The position numbers were made by a program, and so were the translations under genes. A stretch of DNA of 22,466 bases. Source: a virus. The notes under the pieces were generated by a model. It saw nothing but the letters and a program-made list of their open reading frames with translations. It had not been told where the DNA came from and did not search any database. Positions 1 through 7,864 of the stretch are shown here, in pieces (position 1 is the stretch's first letter; every line of letters starts with the position of its first letter). The stretch covers positions 1-22,466 of IMG/VR virus record IMGVR_UViG_3300012964_000061; one strand, given 5' to 3'.

Positions 1-1
1 A

Positions 2-1243
2 GATAGGAAGTTTATTTTAATTGTAACTTCCACAAGTACGCTAGCTGAGAATATACTGGCGGATGTGGTAGATATGCTGAATGAGCCAAATATTAAGAGT
101 GTGTTCGGGGATTGGAATCTTAGTATTGAGAAGAATACAAGTGATGTTAAGAAGTTCGCATTTAATGGCCGGCCAGTAATTCTGGGAGCTATAGGTGTAA
201 ATGGCAGTGTCCGCGGATTGAACATTAAGAATGCTCGTCCAGATGTAATGCTTATGGATGATGTGCAAACTAAGGATAATGCTAAGAGTCCGGAATTAAG
301 TAAGCAGTTCGCACAAACAGTAGTTGGTACTCTTATGAAAACTAAGAGTCCAAGAAGGTGCCTGTACATATATGTAGGTAACATGTACCCCAGTGCCCTT
401 CCTAAGGACTTCCCAAGTACCTGCTTCCTGCATCAGTTGAAGAATAATAAGAACTGGATTACATTCATTGTAGGTGCATTGCTAGCGGATGGTACAGCTT
501 TGTGGGAACAGTTGCATTCACGGGAACAGCTAATAGCAGAGTTCCAGAATGATCTTTCCTTAGGACAAGCGGAAACCTTCTATGCGGAGGTTCTGAATGA
601 TCCAGATGCTAGCAGCAATAGTGGAATTGATATTACCAAGATTCCAATGAATCGCTTTGAGGAAGAAGTTGTAGATCAAGGTAGGTTCATTATCATAGAT
701 GTGGCTACTGATAAGCCAGGAGCGGATGATAATGCTGTAGGCTATTTCAGGCTCTTTGATGGAATTCCAGTATGCCAGGATACAGTAGAAGGGAAGTACT
801 CTCCTTCGGAGGTAATTAAAGTAGCCTTGCAAATGGCTCTGCATCATAGATGCACACTGATTGCTGTGGAAAGTAATGCCTATCAGTACTCACTGCTGCA
901 CTGGTTCAGCATTATCAGTGAGCAACTTGGCATTAGCGGAATTGAGTTCGTACCAGTGTATTCCGGAGCTAGAAGCAAGAATGCCCGGATTGAGGATATG
1001 ACTAAGGCCTTGCTCCCAGGGGATATCCAGATAGCCGCAAAAGTCCGAGGGAAGATACTGTATCAGCTAAGTTGCTGGGATCGAACGAAGAAAGTTAACA
1101 AAGATGAGCTGTTGGATTTGCTAACCTATGCACCTAAGGTTGTAAGTGAGTACGGAGGCTATCTCTGCTATTCCAACATTATTGATGAACAAGAATTTGA
1201 ACAGACAGAAGTACTGGAAGAGTGGGAAAACTCACTATTCTAA
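2..1243 (+). CDS. terL: Terminase large subunit, 3' part (5' end outside window)
   Basis: This is the DNA-packaging motor: the ATPase drives DNA through the portal and the C-terminal nuclease cuts the concatemer. The reading frame is open to the left edge from base 2, so the first in-window start-like codon (GTG at 65) is not the true start; the N-terminal Walker A part lies upstream. Walker B-like LMDDV is encoded near 250-264. A C-terminal RNase H-like nuclease follows: the first acidic site in FIIIDVATDK (about 683-712), the second in AVESNAYQY (about 865-891), and the third in KDELLDLLTYAP (about 1099-1134), matching the layout of the Terminase_6C nuclease family. It ends in TAA, 31 bases before the portal gene, as in many phage packaging modules. 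The family assignment is from motif recognition. A small terminase would be expected upstream of the window. Confidence 0.92.
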   Translation, partial: DRKFILIVTSTSTLAENILADVVDMLNEPNIKSVFGDWNLSIEKNTSDVKKFAFNGRPVILGAIGVNGSVRGLNIKNARPDVMLMDDVQTKDNAKSPELSKQFAQTVVGTLMKTKSPRRCLYIYVGNMYPSALPKDFPSTCFLHQLKNNKNWITFIVGALLADGTALWEQLHSREQLIAEFQNDLSLGQAETFYAEVLNDPDASSNSGIDITKIPMNRFEEEVVDQGRFIIIDVATDKPGADDNAVGYFRLFDGIPVCQDTVEGKYSPSEVIKVALQMALHHRCTLIAVESNAYQYSLLHWFSIISEQLGISGIEFVPVYSGARSKNARIEDMTKALLPGDIQIAAKVRGKILYQLSCWDRTKKVNKDELLDLLTYAPKVVSEYGGYLCYSNIIDEQEFEQTEVLEEWENSLF

Positions 1244-1274
1244 TTCATAATTATGCACTTCACTGGAGAACACT

Positions 1275-3212
1275 ATGGCTGTAGTTCCTGATTCCAACTT
1301 GCTTATTACTCCTACTGCTGCCCAAGGACTGGTTAAGTATGAGAAAACTGTCTACGAGCATATGGCTAAGCACAGCAACTTGCGGGCTGTAATGGAAGGT
1401 ATTGATCGTGAGTATGCAAGGGAGAATAATAGCAGTGATGCTCAACGGCGAGCTAAGCAAGCCAATGCAAACGGAGATAAGAGCAAGATTCAGGAGCTAA
1501 TCGTTCCAGTTATCATGCCGCAAGTGGAAAGTTCACTAGCTTATCTTGCTGGAGTGTTCCTGCAAGGTTATCCTATCTTCAGTAATGTAGCTCCTCCGGA
1601 ATACGCAGATGCAGCACTGCAAATGGATGCTATTATAGCAGATCAATCAACTCGCGGGGGTTGGGTTACGCAGTTTCTTCTATACTTCCTGGATGGGTTG
1701 AAGTATAACTTGCAAGCTATGGAGTGTTCCTGGGAGCTGGAGAAAACTTGGGGTGTAACAACTAGCAAGCTTAGTGCTACGCATGAGGCTCAAGCACAAG
1801 AACAAATCTGGGCCGGAAATAGGCTCCGTCGCTGGGACTTGTATAATACTCTGTGGGATACACGAGTTAATCCCACAGAAGTTCACACCAAGGGGGAATT
1901 TGCAGCTACTACTACCCTTATGAGCCGGGTAGCTCTTAATCAATTCCTACATAGCCTGCCAGATGCTATCCGTATTAAGCGGAATTACAAGCCCGCAATG
2001 GAAAGTTCCCTCGGGGAGGACAGATACTTCCATATTCCGGAGATCAATCCGGATGCTCTTATCTCTCCTACTGTTAAAGGTGAATTCAACTGGGCCGCAT
2101 GGGCTACTAATAGCCATGATGCCGCGAAACGCATCAATTACCAGAATGCTTATGAAGTTACCAAGCTGTATGCACGAGTAGTTCCTAGTGACTTCGGTAT
2201 TAATGTTCCTTTTTCTGGAACTCCACAGATTTGGAAGCTGTACTATGTGAATCACAAGTTCCTAGTAGCTGCGGAACGGCAAACTAATGCGCATAATTAT
2301 CTTCCTGTTATCTTCGGCCAGCCAAAAGAAGATGGCTTAGGTTGCCAAACCAAGAGTATGGCTAAGAACTTGGAGCCTATCCAGAATTTAGCTAGTGCTT
2401 TTGCTATCGCTAAGATTTCCAGCACTCGCAGAGCTATTAGTGATCGCATGCTCTACGATCCAAGGGCTGTAAGTTCAGATGCTATCAACAATCCAAGCGC
2501 TACAGCTAAAATTCCAGTTCGCCCGAATGCTTATAACAAGTCTCTTTCTGAGTTAGTACACCAGATTCCATACCGTGATGATGCAGCAGTAACTCTTATG
2601 CAAGATCTCAGCATGGTAGTGCGTATGGGGGATGATGTTACTGGCTCCAATCCTTCACGCCGCGGCCAGTTCGTGAAGGGCAATAAAACACGGAAAGAAT
2701 TCGAGGATACGCAAGGTAACAGCACTGGTCGGGATCAATTGCAAGCAGTAGCTATTGAACACCAAACCATGACTCCTATTAAGGAGATGCTGAAGATCAA
2801 TATCTTGCAATATCAGCCGCCAAAGTCCTTGCTGGCTCCAGATAATTCACAAGTAGTGAAGGTAAATCCTCTGACTCTCCGCGAAGCTATCATGACTTTC
2901 AAAGTATCAGATGGCCTGCTTCCTGCTGATAAGATCATGAGTACGGAGGACTTCGGAGCAGCACTTAATACTCTCAGCACAGTTCCACAACTTGGACAAG
3001 CTTATCATATAGCCCCGTTATTTACTTATATCATGAAGTCCAGAGGAGCTGATTTGCGGCCCTTCGAGAAAACTAAGGAGGAACTCCTGTATGACCAGCA
3101 ACTTCAGAGCTGGCAGCAAGTAGCTTTGGAAGCTATCAAAGCTGGCAAGGAACCCCCACCGCAACCACAGCCTCCACAACAGCAACAAGCACCAAACCCA
3201 ACAGGAGCATAA
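1275..3212 (+). CDS. Portal (head-tail connector) protein
   Basis: A 645-residue protein directly after the terminase and before the scaffold and coat genes, which is the standard portal position. The portal forms the dodecameric ring at the unique capsid vertex through which DNA enters and leaves. The start ATG at 1275 is preceded by GGAG at 1265-1268. The sequence is mixed alpha/beta with no signal peptide. The middle carries the long helical, charged stretch expected of portals. The last 20 or so residues are low-complexity Pro/Gln (PPPQPQPPQQQQAP), probably a flexible tail. Size is typical of podoviral portals (about 500-750 residues). I recognise the general portal character rather than a specific subfamily. 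Function is inferred from size, order and composition. Confidence 0.85.
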   Translation: MAVVPDSNLLITPTAAQGLVKYEKTVYEHMAKHSNLRAVMEGIDREYARENNSSDAQRRAKQANANGDKSKIQELIVPVIMPQVESSLAYLAGVFLQGYPIFSNVAPPEYADAALQMDAIIADQSTRGGWVTQFLLYFLDGLKYNLQAMECSWELEKTWGVTTSKLSATHEAQAQEQIWAGNRLRRWDLYNTLWDTRVNPTEVHTKGEFAATTTLMSRVALNQFLHSLPDAIRIKRNYKPAMESSLGEDRYFHIPEINPDALISPTVKGEFNWAAWATNSHDAAKRINYQNAYEVTKLYARVVPSDFGINVPFSGTPQIWKLYYVNHKFLVAAERQTNAHNYLPVIFGQPKEDGLGCQTKSMAKNLEPIQNLASAFAIAKISSTRRAISDRMLYDPRAVSSDAINNPSATAKIPVRPNAYNKSLSELVHQIPYRDDAAVTLMQDLSMVVRMGDDVTGSNPSRRGQFVKGNKTRKEFEDTQGNSTGRDQLQAVAIEHQTMTPIKEMLKINILQYQPPKSLLAPDNSQVVKVNPLTLREAIMTFKVSDGLLPADKIMSTEDFGAALNTLSTVPQLGQAYHIAPLFTYIMKSRGADLRPFEKTKEELLYDQQLQSWQQVALEAIKAGKEPPPQPQPPQQQQAPNPTGA

Positions 3213-3215
3213 ACT

Positions 3216-3575
3216 ATGAACTCAGTGAACAGTCCAGAACTTGATATTCGTAAGGAAGCTATTTTAAAGGATGTGTTCTCCAGTATTCAGAGATATGAAC
3301 TCTCAGATCAGGAAACACAGCAAGGGATGCAGCTAACTCCTATCCAGAAGATGATAATTCTGAACCTGCGGGCCGCCAGTATCGAGCAGAAGCTTGGGGG
3401 TGTTATTGATCCTAATGAGATCAACAAGTATATCCAGGAGGATGCGTACCTTCGTGGTTGTATTGATACGTATACAACTATGCTATTCAATGATTTCCAG
3501 TTCCAACAGGCCGCAGCAGAACTTGCAGCTTCTGGTACTGATAGTAATGAAGCAGTAATAGTCCCGCTGCCATAG
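3216..3575 (+). CDS. Small structural-cluster protein, function unknown
   Basis: A 119-residue, mainly helical, acidic protein with no recognised family. The start ATG at 3216 is three bases after the portal stop and has AGGAG at 3203-3207 inside the portal's last codons, so it is translationally coupled to the portal. Its place between portal and scaffold suggests a head-assembly or minor capsid role, but nothing in the sequence proves this. It ends with a single TAG followed by CAA TTC. The frame then stays open for 19 codons and runs in phase into the scaffold start at 3633. The scaffold has its own ribosome-binding site, so I treat them as two genes. Confidence 0.78.
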   Translation: MNSVNSPELDIRKEAILKDVFSSIQRYELSDQETQQGMQLTPIQKMIILNLRAASIEQKLGGVIDPNEINKYIQEDAYLRGCIDTYTTMLFNDFQFQQAAAELAASGTDSNEAVIVPLP

Positions 3576-3632
3576 CAATTCCCCGCAGTACCACAATGTA
3601 GTATTCTTCATCACAACCTTAGGAGTATCATC

Positions 3633-4385
3633 ATGAATGTAGGCGCACTATTGAATTTCTTCAAGCCAGGCCAGCAACAGACAGTAGCACCGGCTGTTCC
3701 AGGCAACCCGCAACTTAGCACTCTGCCCGCAGCGCAGCCAGCAGCCCCTGCTAATCAAGCACAGCCAGCAGCTGCTGATCCTAACGCACAAGCAACTCCA
3801 GCTGCACCTGCATCCCCTATGGATATTTTCGGAAAGTTATGGGATACTAAACCCGACGCTGAAAACACGGGAATCCCGAAATTCTCTACTGATCCTGCGA
3901 AGTTGCAAGAAGCTGCTAGCAAGATCAATTTTGCACAAGCTGTAGATCCAGCTTTGATGCAGAAGGCAATGGGAGGGGATGCCACAGCTTTCCAGCAAGT
4001 ATTGAATTCAGTTGCGCAATCAGTATTTACGCAGGCAGCCACAGTAACAACCAAGCTGCTGGACACTGGACTTGATGCTACTTCAGGACACTTGGCACAA
4101 CAACTGCCAGAACATATCAGGAAGCATAGTACAACTAACGAACTTGTGGCTGAAAACCCAATGTTCGCACATCCCGCAGTTAAGCCTATCTTGGACAGCT
4201 TGCAGTCACAACTTGCACTTACATACCCAACAGCAACAAGTTCGGAATTGGCAGCGAAAGCTAAAGAGTACCTTACAGCACTCATGGCCCTCAATGGTAC
4301 TAAGCCGGTCGCAGAAGCTAAGCCAACTACGAACGGTACGCAAACGGATGACTGGAGCACCTACGGGCAACCTCCGGCTCAGTAA
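3633..4385 (+). CDS. Capsid scaffold-like protein
   Basis: A 250-residue protein immediately before the major capsid gene, the usual scaffold position; scaffolds template procapsid assembly and leave before or during DNA packaging. AGGAG at 3621-3625 sits 7 bases before the ATG. Residues about 12-65 are a low-complexity Ala/Pro/Gln linker. The segment MDIFGKLWDT (about 63-72) follows, then helical, Ala/Gln/Leu-rich sequence to about residue 210, and a disordered Thr/Pro tail. A helical protein flanked by disordered ends just upstream of the coat gene is typical of scaffolds. There is no catalytic motif, so a fused protease is not suggested. The assignment rests on position and composition rather than a conserved signature. 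Confidence 0.75.
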   Translation: MNVGALLNFFKPGQQQTVAPAVPGNPQLSTLPAAQPAAPANQAQPAAADPNAQATPAAPASPMDIFGKLWDTKPDAENTGIPKFSTDPAKLQEAASKINFAQAVDPALMQKAMGGDATAFQQVLNSVAQSVFTQAATVTTKLLDTGLDATSGHLAQQLPEHIRKHSTTNELVAENPMFAHPAVKPILDSLQSQLALTYPTATSSELAAKAKEYLTALMALNGTKPVAEAKPTTNGTQTDDWSTYGQPPAQ

Positions 4386-4422
4386 CTTTCATTTGAACTT
4401 AGAAACTAAGGAGTAACGTAAC

Positions 4423-5649
4423 ATGACAGCACCTATTAACGGTATCTTCAATACTGGGAACTTGTTGACGGATCAAGCTAGCAAGAGTTTTGCGGCCCAG
4501 ATTCTTCGCTTGTTCCCTAATGGCCAGAGTCCGCTGTTTGCACTGTCTGGTATGCTGGATACTAAGACTGCCTTGCAAATTCAACATGGCTACTATACCA
4601 AAACCATGATCTTCCCAAGTGCCACACTGAACGGTGCCATTAACTCTGGTGCAGTTGCAGCGGGTACTGCCGAGAACTGGACTGTGGCATCTACTGCCAA
4701 TATCTTGGCTGGCATGGTGCTGCGTGTTACCAGTACTGGTGAGAACATTCTGGTAACTACTGTTACTAACAGTACTACGCTGGCCGTACAACGCGGCATG
4801 GGTACAATCGCTGCTGGTAATATTGCTGATGCAGTTGTGCTGTACCAAGTTGGTAATGCTTTTGAAGAAGCCAGCACCCGGCCTTCTGCAATGGCACTTA
4901 CTCCTGTGTACAACAGCAACCTGACACAGATCTTCCGTAACTCCTGGGCACTGTCCGGTACTACTTCCGCAGTACAGATGGCAGTGGGAGGTTCCCAAGT
5001 TGCGGAAAGTCGTCAGGACTGTATGGCCTTCCATGCCGCCGATATCGAGAAAGCTTTGATCTTCGGTCAGAAGTACAGTGGGACGAAGAACAGCCAACCC
5101 TTGCACATGATGAACGGTTTGCTGGCAAGTGTTACGGATGCAACTTACGGAGCTCCTGGCAATATTACCACGGCAGGTGCTACTACTACCTTCACCCAGT
5201 TGGAAACGGCTCTTGATCCTTGCTTCAATGTCCAAACTGATCCGAAGATTGCGAACCATCGCTTGCTGTTCGTAGGTGGTACTGCTCTGAAAGTGCTGAA
5301 TAACATTGGTAAGCTGAGTGGTACTTACCAGATCATTGATGGCCAGACTTCCTTCGGCTTGCAATTCAGCACCTTCAAGATTGCTCGTGGTACGTTCACC
5401 ATGATCGAGCATCCGCTGTTGAACAGCAATACTACCTGGGCGAAGATGGCAATTGCTGTTGATCTGTCCAGCTTCAAGCTGGCGTACTTGAATGGCCGCA
5501 AGACCAGCAGCCAAGAGTATGGTACGAACGGTACTCCAGTAGATAGCGGCGTGGATGCAGTTGGTGGTACCCTTACAAGTGAACTTACTTGTGAGATCAT
5601 CAATCCAGCAGCCAATGGTATCATCTGGAACCTGACGGCAGCAGCTTAA
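4423..5649 (+). CDS. Major capsid protein, SU10/DUF5309-like
   Basis: A 408-residue coat protein of the HK97 fold, related by recognisable motifs to the SU10 major capsid family (DUF5309). Characteristic pieces are an N-terminal block with YYTKTMIFPS (about residues 53-62), an inserted beta domain around VTSTGENILVTTVT (about 103-116), the helix HAADIEKALIFGQKYSG (about 206-222), and the C-terminal EHPLLNSNTTWAKMA block (about 328-342). The start ATG at 4423 has AAGGAG at 4408-4413. Codon use appears cleaner and more GC-ending than in neighbours, as expected for the most abundant virion protein. A strong terminator follows at 5698-5736. Many copies form the icosahedral shell. Identification is by motifs and position; confidence in function is high, in the subfamily moderate to high. 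Confidence 0.92.
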   Translation: MTAPINGIFNTGNLLTDQASKSFAAQILRLFPNGQSPLFALSGMLDTKTALQIQHGYYTKTMIFPSATLNGAINSGAVAAGTAENWTVASTANILAGMVLRVTSTGENILVTTVTNSTTLAVQRGMGTIAAGNIADAVVLYQVGNAFEEASTRPSAMALTPVYNSNLTQIFRNSWALSGTTSAVQMAVGGSQVAESRQDCMAFHAADIEKALIFGQKYSGTKNSQPLHMMNGLLASVTDATYGAPGNITTAGATTTFTQLETALDPCFNVQTDPKIANHRLLFVGGTALKVLNNIGKLSGTYQIIDGQTSFGLQFSTFKIARGTFTMIEHPLLNSNTTWAKMAIAVDLSSFKLAYLNGRKTSSQEYGTNGTPVDSGVDAVGGTLTSELTCEIINPAANGIIWNLTAAA

Positions 5650-5660
5650 TCGCTGTTCTT

Positions 5661-5688
5661 GCTATTGCTTAACTGGACTGGGCAATAG
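5661..5688 (+). other. Inverted repeat just after the capsid gene
   Basis: CTATTGC at 5662-5668 is complementary to GCAATAG at 5682-5688, giving a 7-base-pair stem with a 13-base loop. There is no following T-run, so it is not a terminator by itself. It lies between the capsid stop codon and the intrinsic terminator and could act as an mRNA 3'-end stabiliser or be chance. Confidence 0.4.
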
Positions 5689-5697
5689 TACTTGTGC

Positions 5698-5736
5698 GGA
5701 AGGTTTGGTAGCAATACTGAACCTTCCACTTTTTTT
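5698..5736 (+). terminator. Rho-independent terminator after the capsid gene
   Basis: GGAAGGTT at 5698-5705 pairs perfectly with AACCTTCC at 5720-5727 (loop 14 bases), followed after AC by seven T residues (5730-5736). This is a classical intrinsic terminator on the + strand, placed after the capsid gene within an otherwise continuous late operon. Many phages use such a site to raise coat mRNA relative to downstream genes through partial termination. Confidence 0.85.
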
Positions 5737-5772
5737 CTCTTCGTAGTCGTACTGAACTAGGAGTTCATAAAA

Positions 5773-6015
5773 ATGGCAGAAACTAAAGAAGCAGTCTTTC
5801 AAAGTGTTCATCCAGGTAGCACGTATGTGTTCACGGATGGTATCGCAGGGTTCTTCAATGATGGCCCAGAGAAGAATCAGCTGAAGGTTACCAGCGAAAG
5901 CTATATCGAGCAACTTCGGAAGCTTCCAGCAGCCGCGAATATCGTGGAAGTTAAGAAGGAGAAGCTTGTAGTAGCTCCCCCTCCTGCGGCTCCACCTGCT
6001 CCCCCAGCTAAATAA
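5773..6015 (+). CDS. Small protein with Ala/Pro-rich tail, unknown function
   Basis: An 80-residue protein, first gene after the capsid terminator, with AGGAG at 5759-5763. Residues 1-60 look folded (VFQSVHPGSTYVFTDGIAGFF near the start, short beta strands). The final 20 residues are Lys then Ala/Pro-rich (APPPAAPPAPPAK), probably a flexible extension. Small proteins straight after the coat gene in this type of phage are sometimes head-decoration or head-completion proteins, which is possible here, but there is no motif to confirm it. The next gene starts 12 bases after its stop. Confidence 0.75.
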   Translation: MAETKEAVFQSVHPGSTYVFTDGIAGFFNDGPEKNQLKVTSESYIEQLRKLPAAANIVEVKKEKLVVAPPPAAPPAPPAK

Positions 6016-6027
6016 TGGAGACTTACC

Positions 6028-6258
6028 ATGCCAGTTTTACAACTGAATCCAGTCAACTTGACATCTACGGATGAAGGTTACATTTCCTCCATTACAATCC
6101 GTAGCGGCGGTAGCACAACTGTCTACACTCCAGATGCTAACGAGCAAATTGGAGTAGCTTCAGCTTTGGCCGCAGCAGCTGCTAACAGGATTGCTGGCGG
6201 TGAAGGCAATATGGGCAATCCTGGAGGCACAGGCATTAAGTTGCTGAGCCACTGTTAA
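6028..6258 (+). CDS. Small conserved-looking protein, unknown function
   Basis: A 76-residue protein with GGAG at 6017-6020 ahead of its ATG. The N-terminal half is beta-strand-like (TSTDEGYISSITIRSGGSTTV). The second half has an Ala-rich helix (VASALAAAAANRIA) and ends in a Gly/Asn loop and a terminal Cys. There is no signal peptide or membrane segment. It sits between the 80-residue protein and the head-tail adaptor candidate in the same transcription unit, so a minor virion role is plausible but unproven. Confidence 0.72.
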   Translation: MPVLQLNPVNLTSTDEGYISSITIRSGGSTTVYTPDANEQIGVASALAAAAANRIAGGEGNMGNPGGTGIKLLSHC

Positions 6259-6292
6259 GCAGTAGTACTGAAAATAACAAGGAAACTACGCA

Positions 6293-6901
6293 ATGACTAC
6301 CTGGGCGACTTTACTAGCTGATCTGTACACACTTACTAATAAGCCGAATCTGGCTGCTGAGAGTGCTATAGCTCTGCGTAAAGCTACTATGGATATGCAT
6401 TGCGTAGCCTTCTTTGCAAGGGATTTGGTAGAGGGAGTAACTACCCTCGCAACTGCGGGATATAATCATGCTCTTGTGTTAGGAACGGAGTATCCAAGAC
6501 TCCGGGCTTTTAATTATTTACGAAAGTATGATTCTGTATCGCTGGAAGCAGGAGCTTTGCTAACTTATGTGGAACCTCAATATATTTTCGATGAGTACAA
6601 TGTCGAAAAAAATGACGTGTTTTACCTTGGTGGAACGAATGTTAATGTTCGTAGTAGCACTTCTATTGGCGCACTTAAGTATGGATATTTTGCGTATCCT
6701 GTGGTAACTCCAACAGGAAGTTATAGCTCCTGGATAGCGGATGCTCATGAGGAGATTATTCTGGAAGCGGCCGCGATGCGGATATTTAGCATCATTGGTG
6801 ATTTGGAACAAGCTGGCGCAATGCGGAACGCAGTAGGGGATTATCGTAGTGGAAATGTGAAGTTCCTACTGGACAATTATACCGTGCCAGCTGTTTCGTA
6901 G
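6293..6901 (+). CDS. Head-tail adaptor candidate (T7 gp11-like position)
   Basis: A 202-residue protein in the place and size range of podoviral tail tubular protein A / head-tail adaptors (T7 gp11 is just under 200 residues), which dock under the portal and carry the nozzle. AAGGA at 6279-6283 lies upstream of the ATG. Content is helical at the N terminus (TTWATLLADLYTLTNKPNL, residues 2-20), a beta-rich middle (about 90-135), and a C-terminal helix (EEIILEAAAMRIFSIIGD, about 153-170). This is the alpha-beta-alpha order expected for such adaptors. The terminal segment VKFLLDNYTVPA could be the docking tail. I recognise the arrangement rather than a diagnostic motif. It ends in a single TAG, and reading through would run antiphase over the next gene. 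Confidence 0.62.
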   Translation: MTTWATLLADLYTLTNKPNLAAESAIALRKATMDMHCVAFFARDLVEGVTTLATAGYNHALVLGTEYPRLRAFNYLRKYDSVSLEAGALLTYVEPQYIFDEYNVEKNDVFYLGGTNVNVRSSTSIGALKYGYFAYPVVTPTGSYSSWIADAHEEIILEAAAMRIFSIIGDLEQAGAMRNAVGDYRSGNVKFLLDNYTVPAVS

Positions 6902-6933
6902 CTGCTAAGAACTGTAGATAAGAGAGAACTAAG

Positions 6934-7623
6934 ATGCCGTATACACCTAATCCTGATGACGCAGCAGCACCGCTAGACAGTGAGCTAGCCAGTACGGCTG
7001 CTTCGGAGTTCCGGGCTTTGAAAGCTTGGCTTAAGAGTAATATTGCTCCAGCTGGTATCATTGCGCAAACAGCAAGAGCAACTGCTCCAAGTGGCTGGTT
7101 ACTGTGTGATGGAAGTGCTGTTAGTCGGGCCACCTATGCAACTCTGTTTGCAGCTATAGGAACTGCTTATGGGGCAGGTGATGGAAGTACTACATTCAAT
7201 GTGCCGGATGGCCGTGGAAGAACTTTCATCGGCGCAGGTACAGGTACAGGGTTGACGGCAAGAACCGTAGGGCAGAGCGGCGGGGAAGAAACACACCAGC
7301 TCAGTACTGCGGAGCTGGCAATGCATAGCCACAGCGCTACAGATTCTGGGCATACACATGGCAATACAGGTGCTGGGGGCTCCCATTCACACACGCTATC
7401 CCCATCCGTGCAAATGAACGATGGGCAGTTGTCTGGCACGCCTACGACAGGGTTGGATAACAGCAGGATCATAAACTCAACGGTAACGGTAAGTACGGCG
7501 CCAGATCATACACATGCAACCTCTAGTGGCGCTGCCAGCATATCAGTGGCCAATGCAGGCTCTAACACGCCGCACAACAACATGCAGCCGTTCCTGGTAG
7601 GTAGCTGGATTATTAAGACTTAA
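6934..7623 (+). CDS. Tail-collar-domain fibre protein with His-rich tip
   Basis: A 229-residue protein. Residues 38-100 match the phage Tail Collar domain: the short collar signature SGWLLCDGSAVSRATYATLF (53-72) and TFNVPDGRGRTFIGAG (87-102). Downstream are HxH pairs at H131/H133, H140/H142, H151/H153 and H192/H194. In T4 gp12 and gp37 such pairs coordinate metal ions inside a trimeric needle. The ending NTPHNNMQPFLVGSWIIKT (about 211-229) is also typical of the family. Likely a trimeric fibre or spike contacting the host surface. The upstream ribosome-binding site is weak (AAGAGAG). The part from about 7250 onward is richer in G+C and CpG than the first third, suggesting an exchanged C-terminal tip. 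Confidence 0.88.
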   Translation: MPYTPNPDDAAAPLDSELASTAASEFRALKAWLKSNIAPAGIIAQTARATAPSGWLLCDGSAVSRATYATLFAAIGTAYGAGDGSTTFNVPDGRGRTFIGAGTGTGLTARTVGQSGGEETHQLSTAELAMHSHSATDSGHTHGNTGAGGSHSHTLSPSVQMNDGQLSGTPTTGLDNSRIINSTVTVSTAPDHTHATSSGAASISVANAGSNTPHNNMQPFLVGSWIIKT

Positions 7624-7644
7624 GTTCATTGGAGAACTTGAAAA

Positions 7645-7851
7645 ATGCCACGATTTGAACTAGATATTCGTCAGCTTGCAGTTAAGGATGCTGTTATCCG
7701 TCTTTCTGCCCGCGAAGTACTTGTCGGTAGCCCACTGGATGCTGATATTCAACTCCAGTCTGGGAATGGAACTCCTGTAACTTTGTGTGCGAAAGCTGAT
7801 ATTGATAACTTCATTCTTGCACTGCAAGCTGCTAAGAAACTTTGGGCCTAA
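7645..7851 (+). CDS. Small unknown protein between fibre and nozzle genes
   Basis: A 68-residue protein with GGAG at 7631-7634. It reads as a small beta sandwich (FELDIRQLAVKDAVIRLS, then SPLDADIQLQSGNGTPVTL) followed by a C-terminal helix (ADIDNFILALQAAKKLW, about 51-67). No Cys pairs, membrane segments or known motif. It is tightly packed between tail genes, so it is probably a minor tail component or assembly factor. Function unknown. Confidence 0.7.
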   Translation: MPRFELDIRQLAVKDAVIRLSAREVLVGSPLDADIQLQSGNGTPVTLCAKADIDNFILALQAAKKLWA

Positions 7852-7864
7852 GAGCTTCTGAACA

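Noticed and set aside
3755-4360. Minus-strand open frame (201 codons) opposite the scaffold
   Set aside because: Cys/Ser/Ala-rich shadow of an Ala/Pro/Gln-rich coding sequence; no convincing translation start on that strand.
4399-5514. Long minus-strand open frame (371 codons) opposite the major capsid gene
   Set aside because: It lies entirely antisense to a clearly coding gene and its product is rich in His, Cys and Ser without any family pattern. It arises from the codon bias of the capsid gene.
5773-6258. Two small genes as anti-CRISPR or anti-defence candidates
   Set aside because: They sit inside the structural operon between coat and adaptor genes and have no feature of anti-defence loci; minor virion roles are more likely.
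6899-7025. Whole-genome reassignment of UAG to Gln (code 15)
   Set aside because: Reading through the UAG of the adaptor gene would run about 40 codons antiphase over the next gene, through further UAGs. The structural genes contain no internal UAG, so the standard bacterial code fits; only partial suppression remains open.
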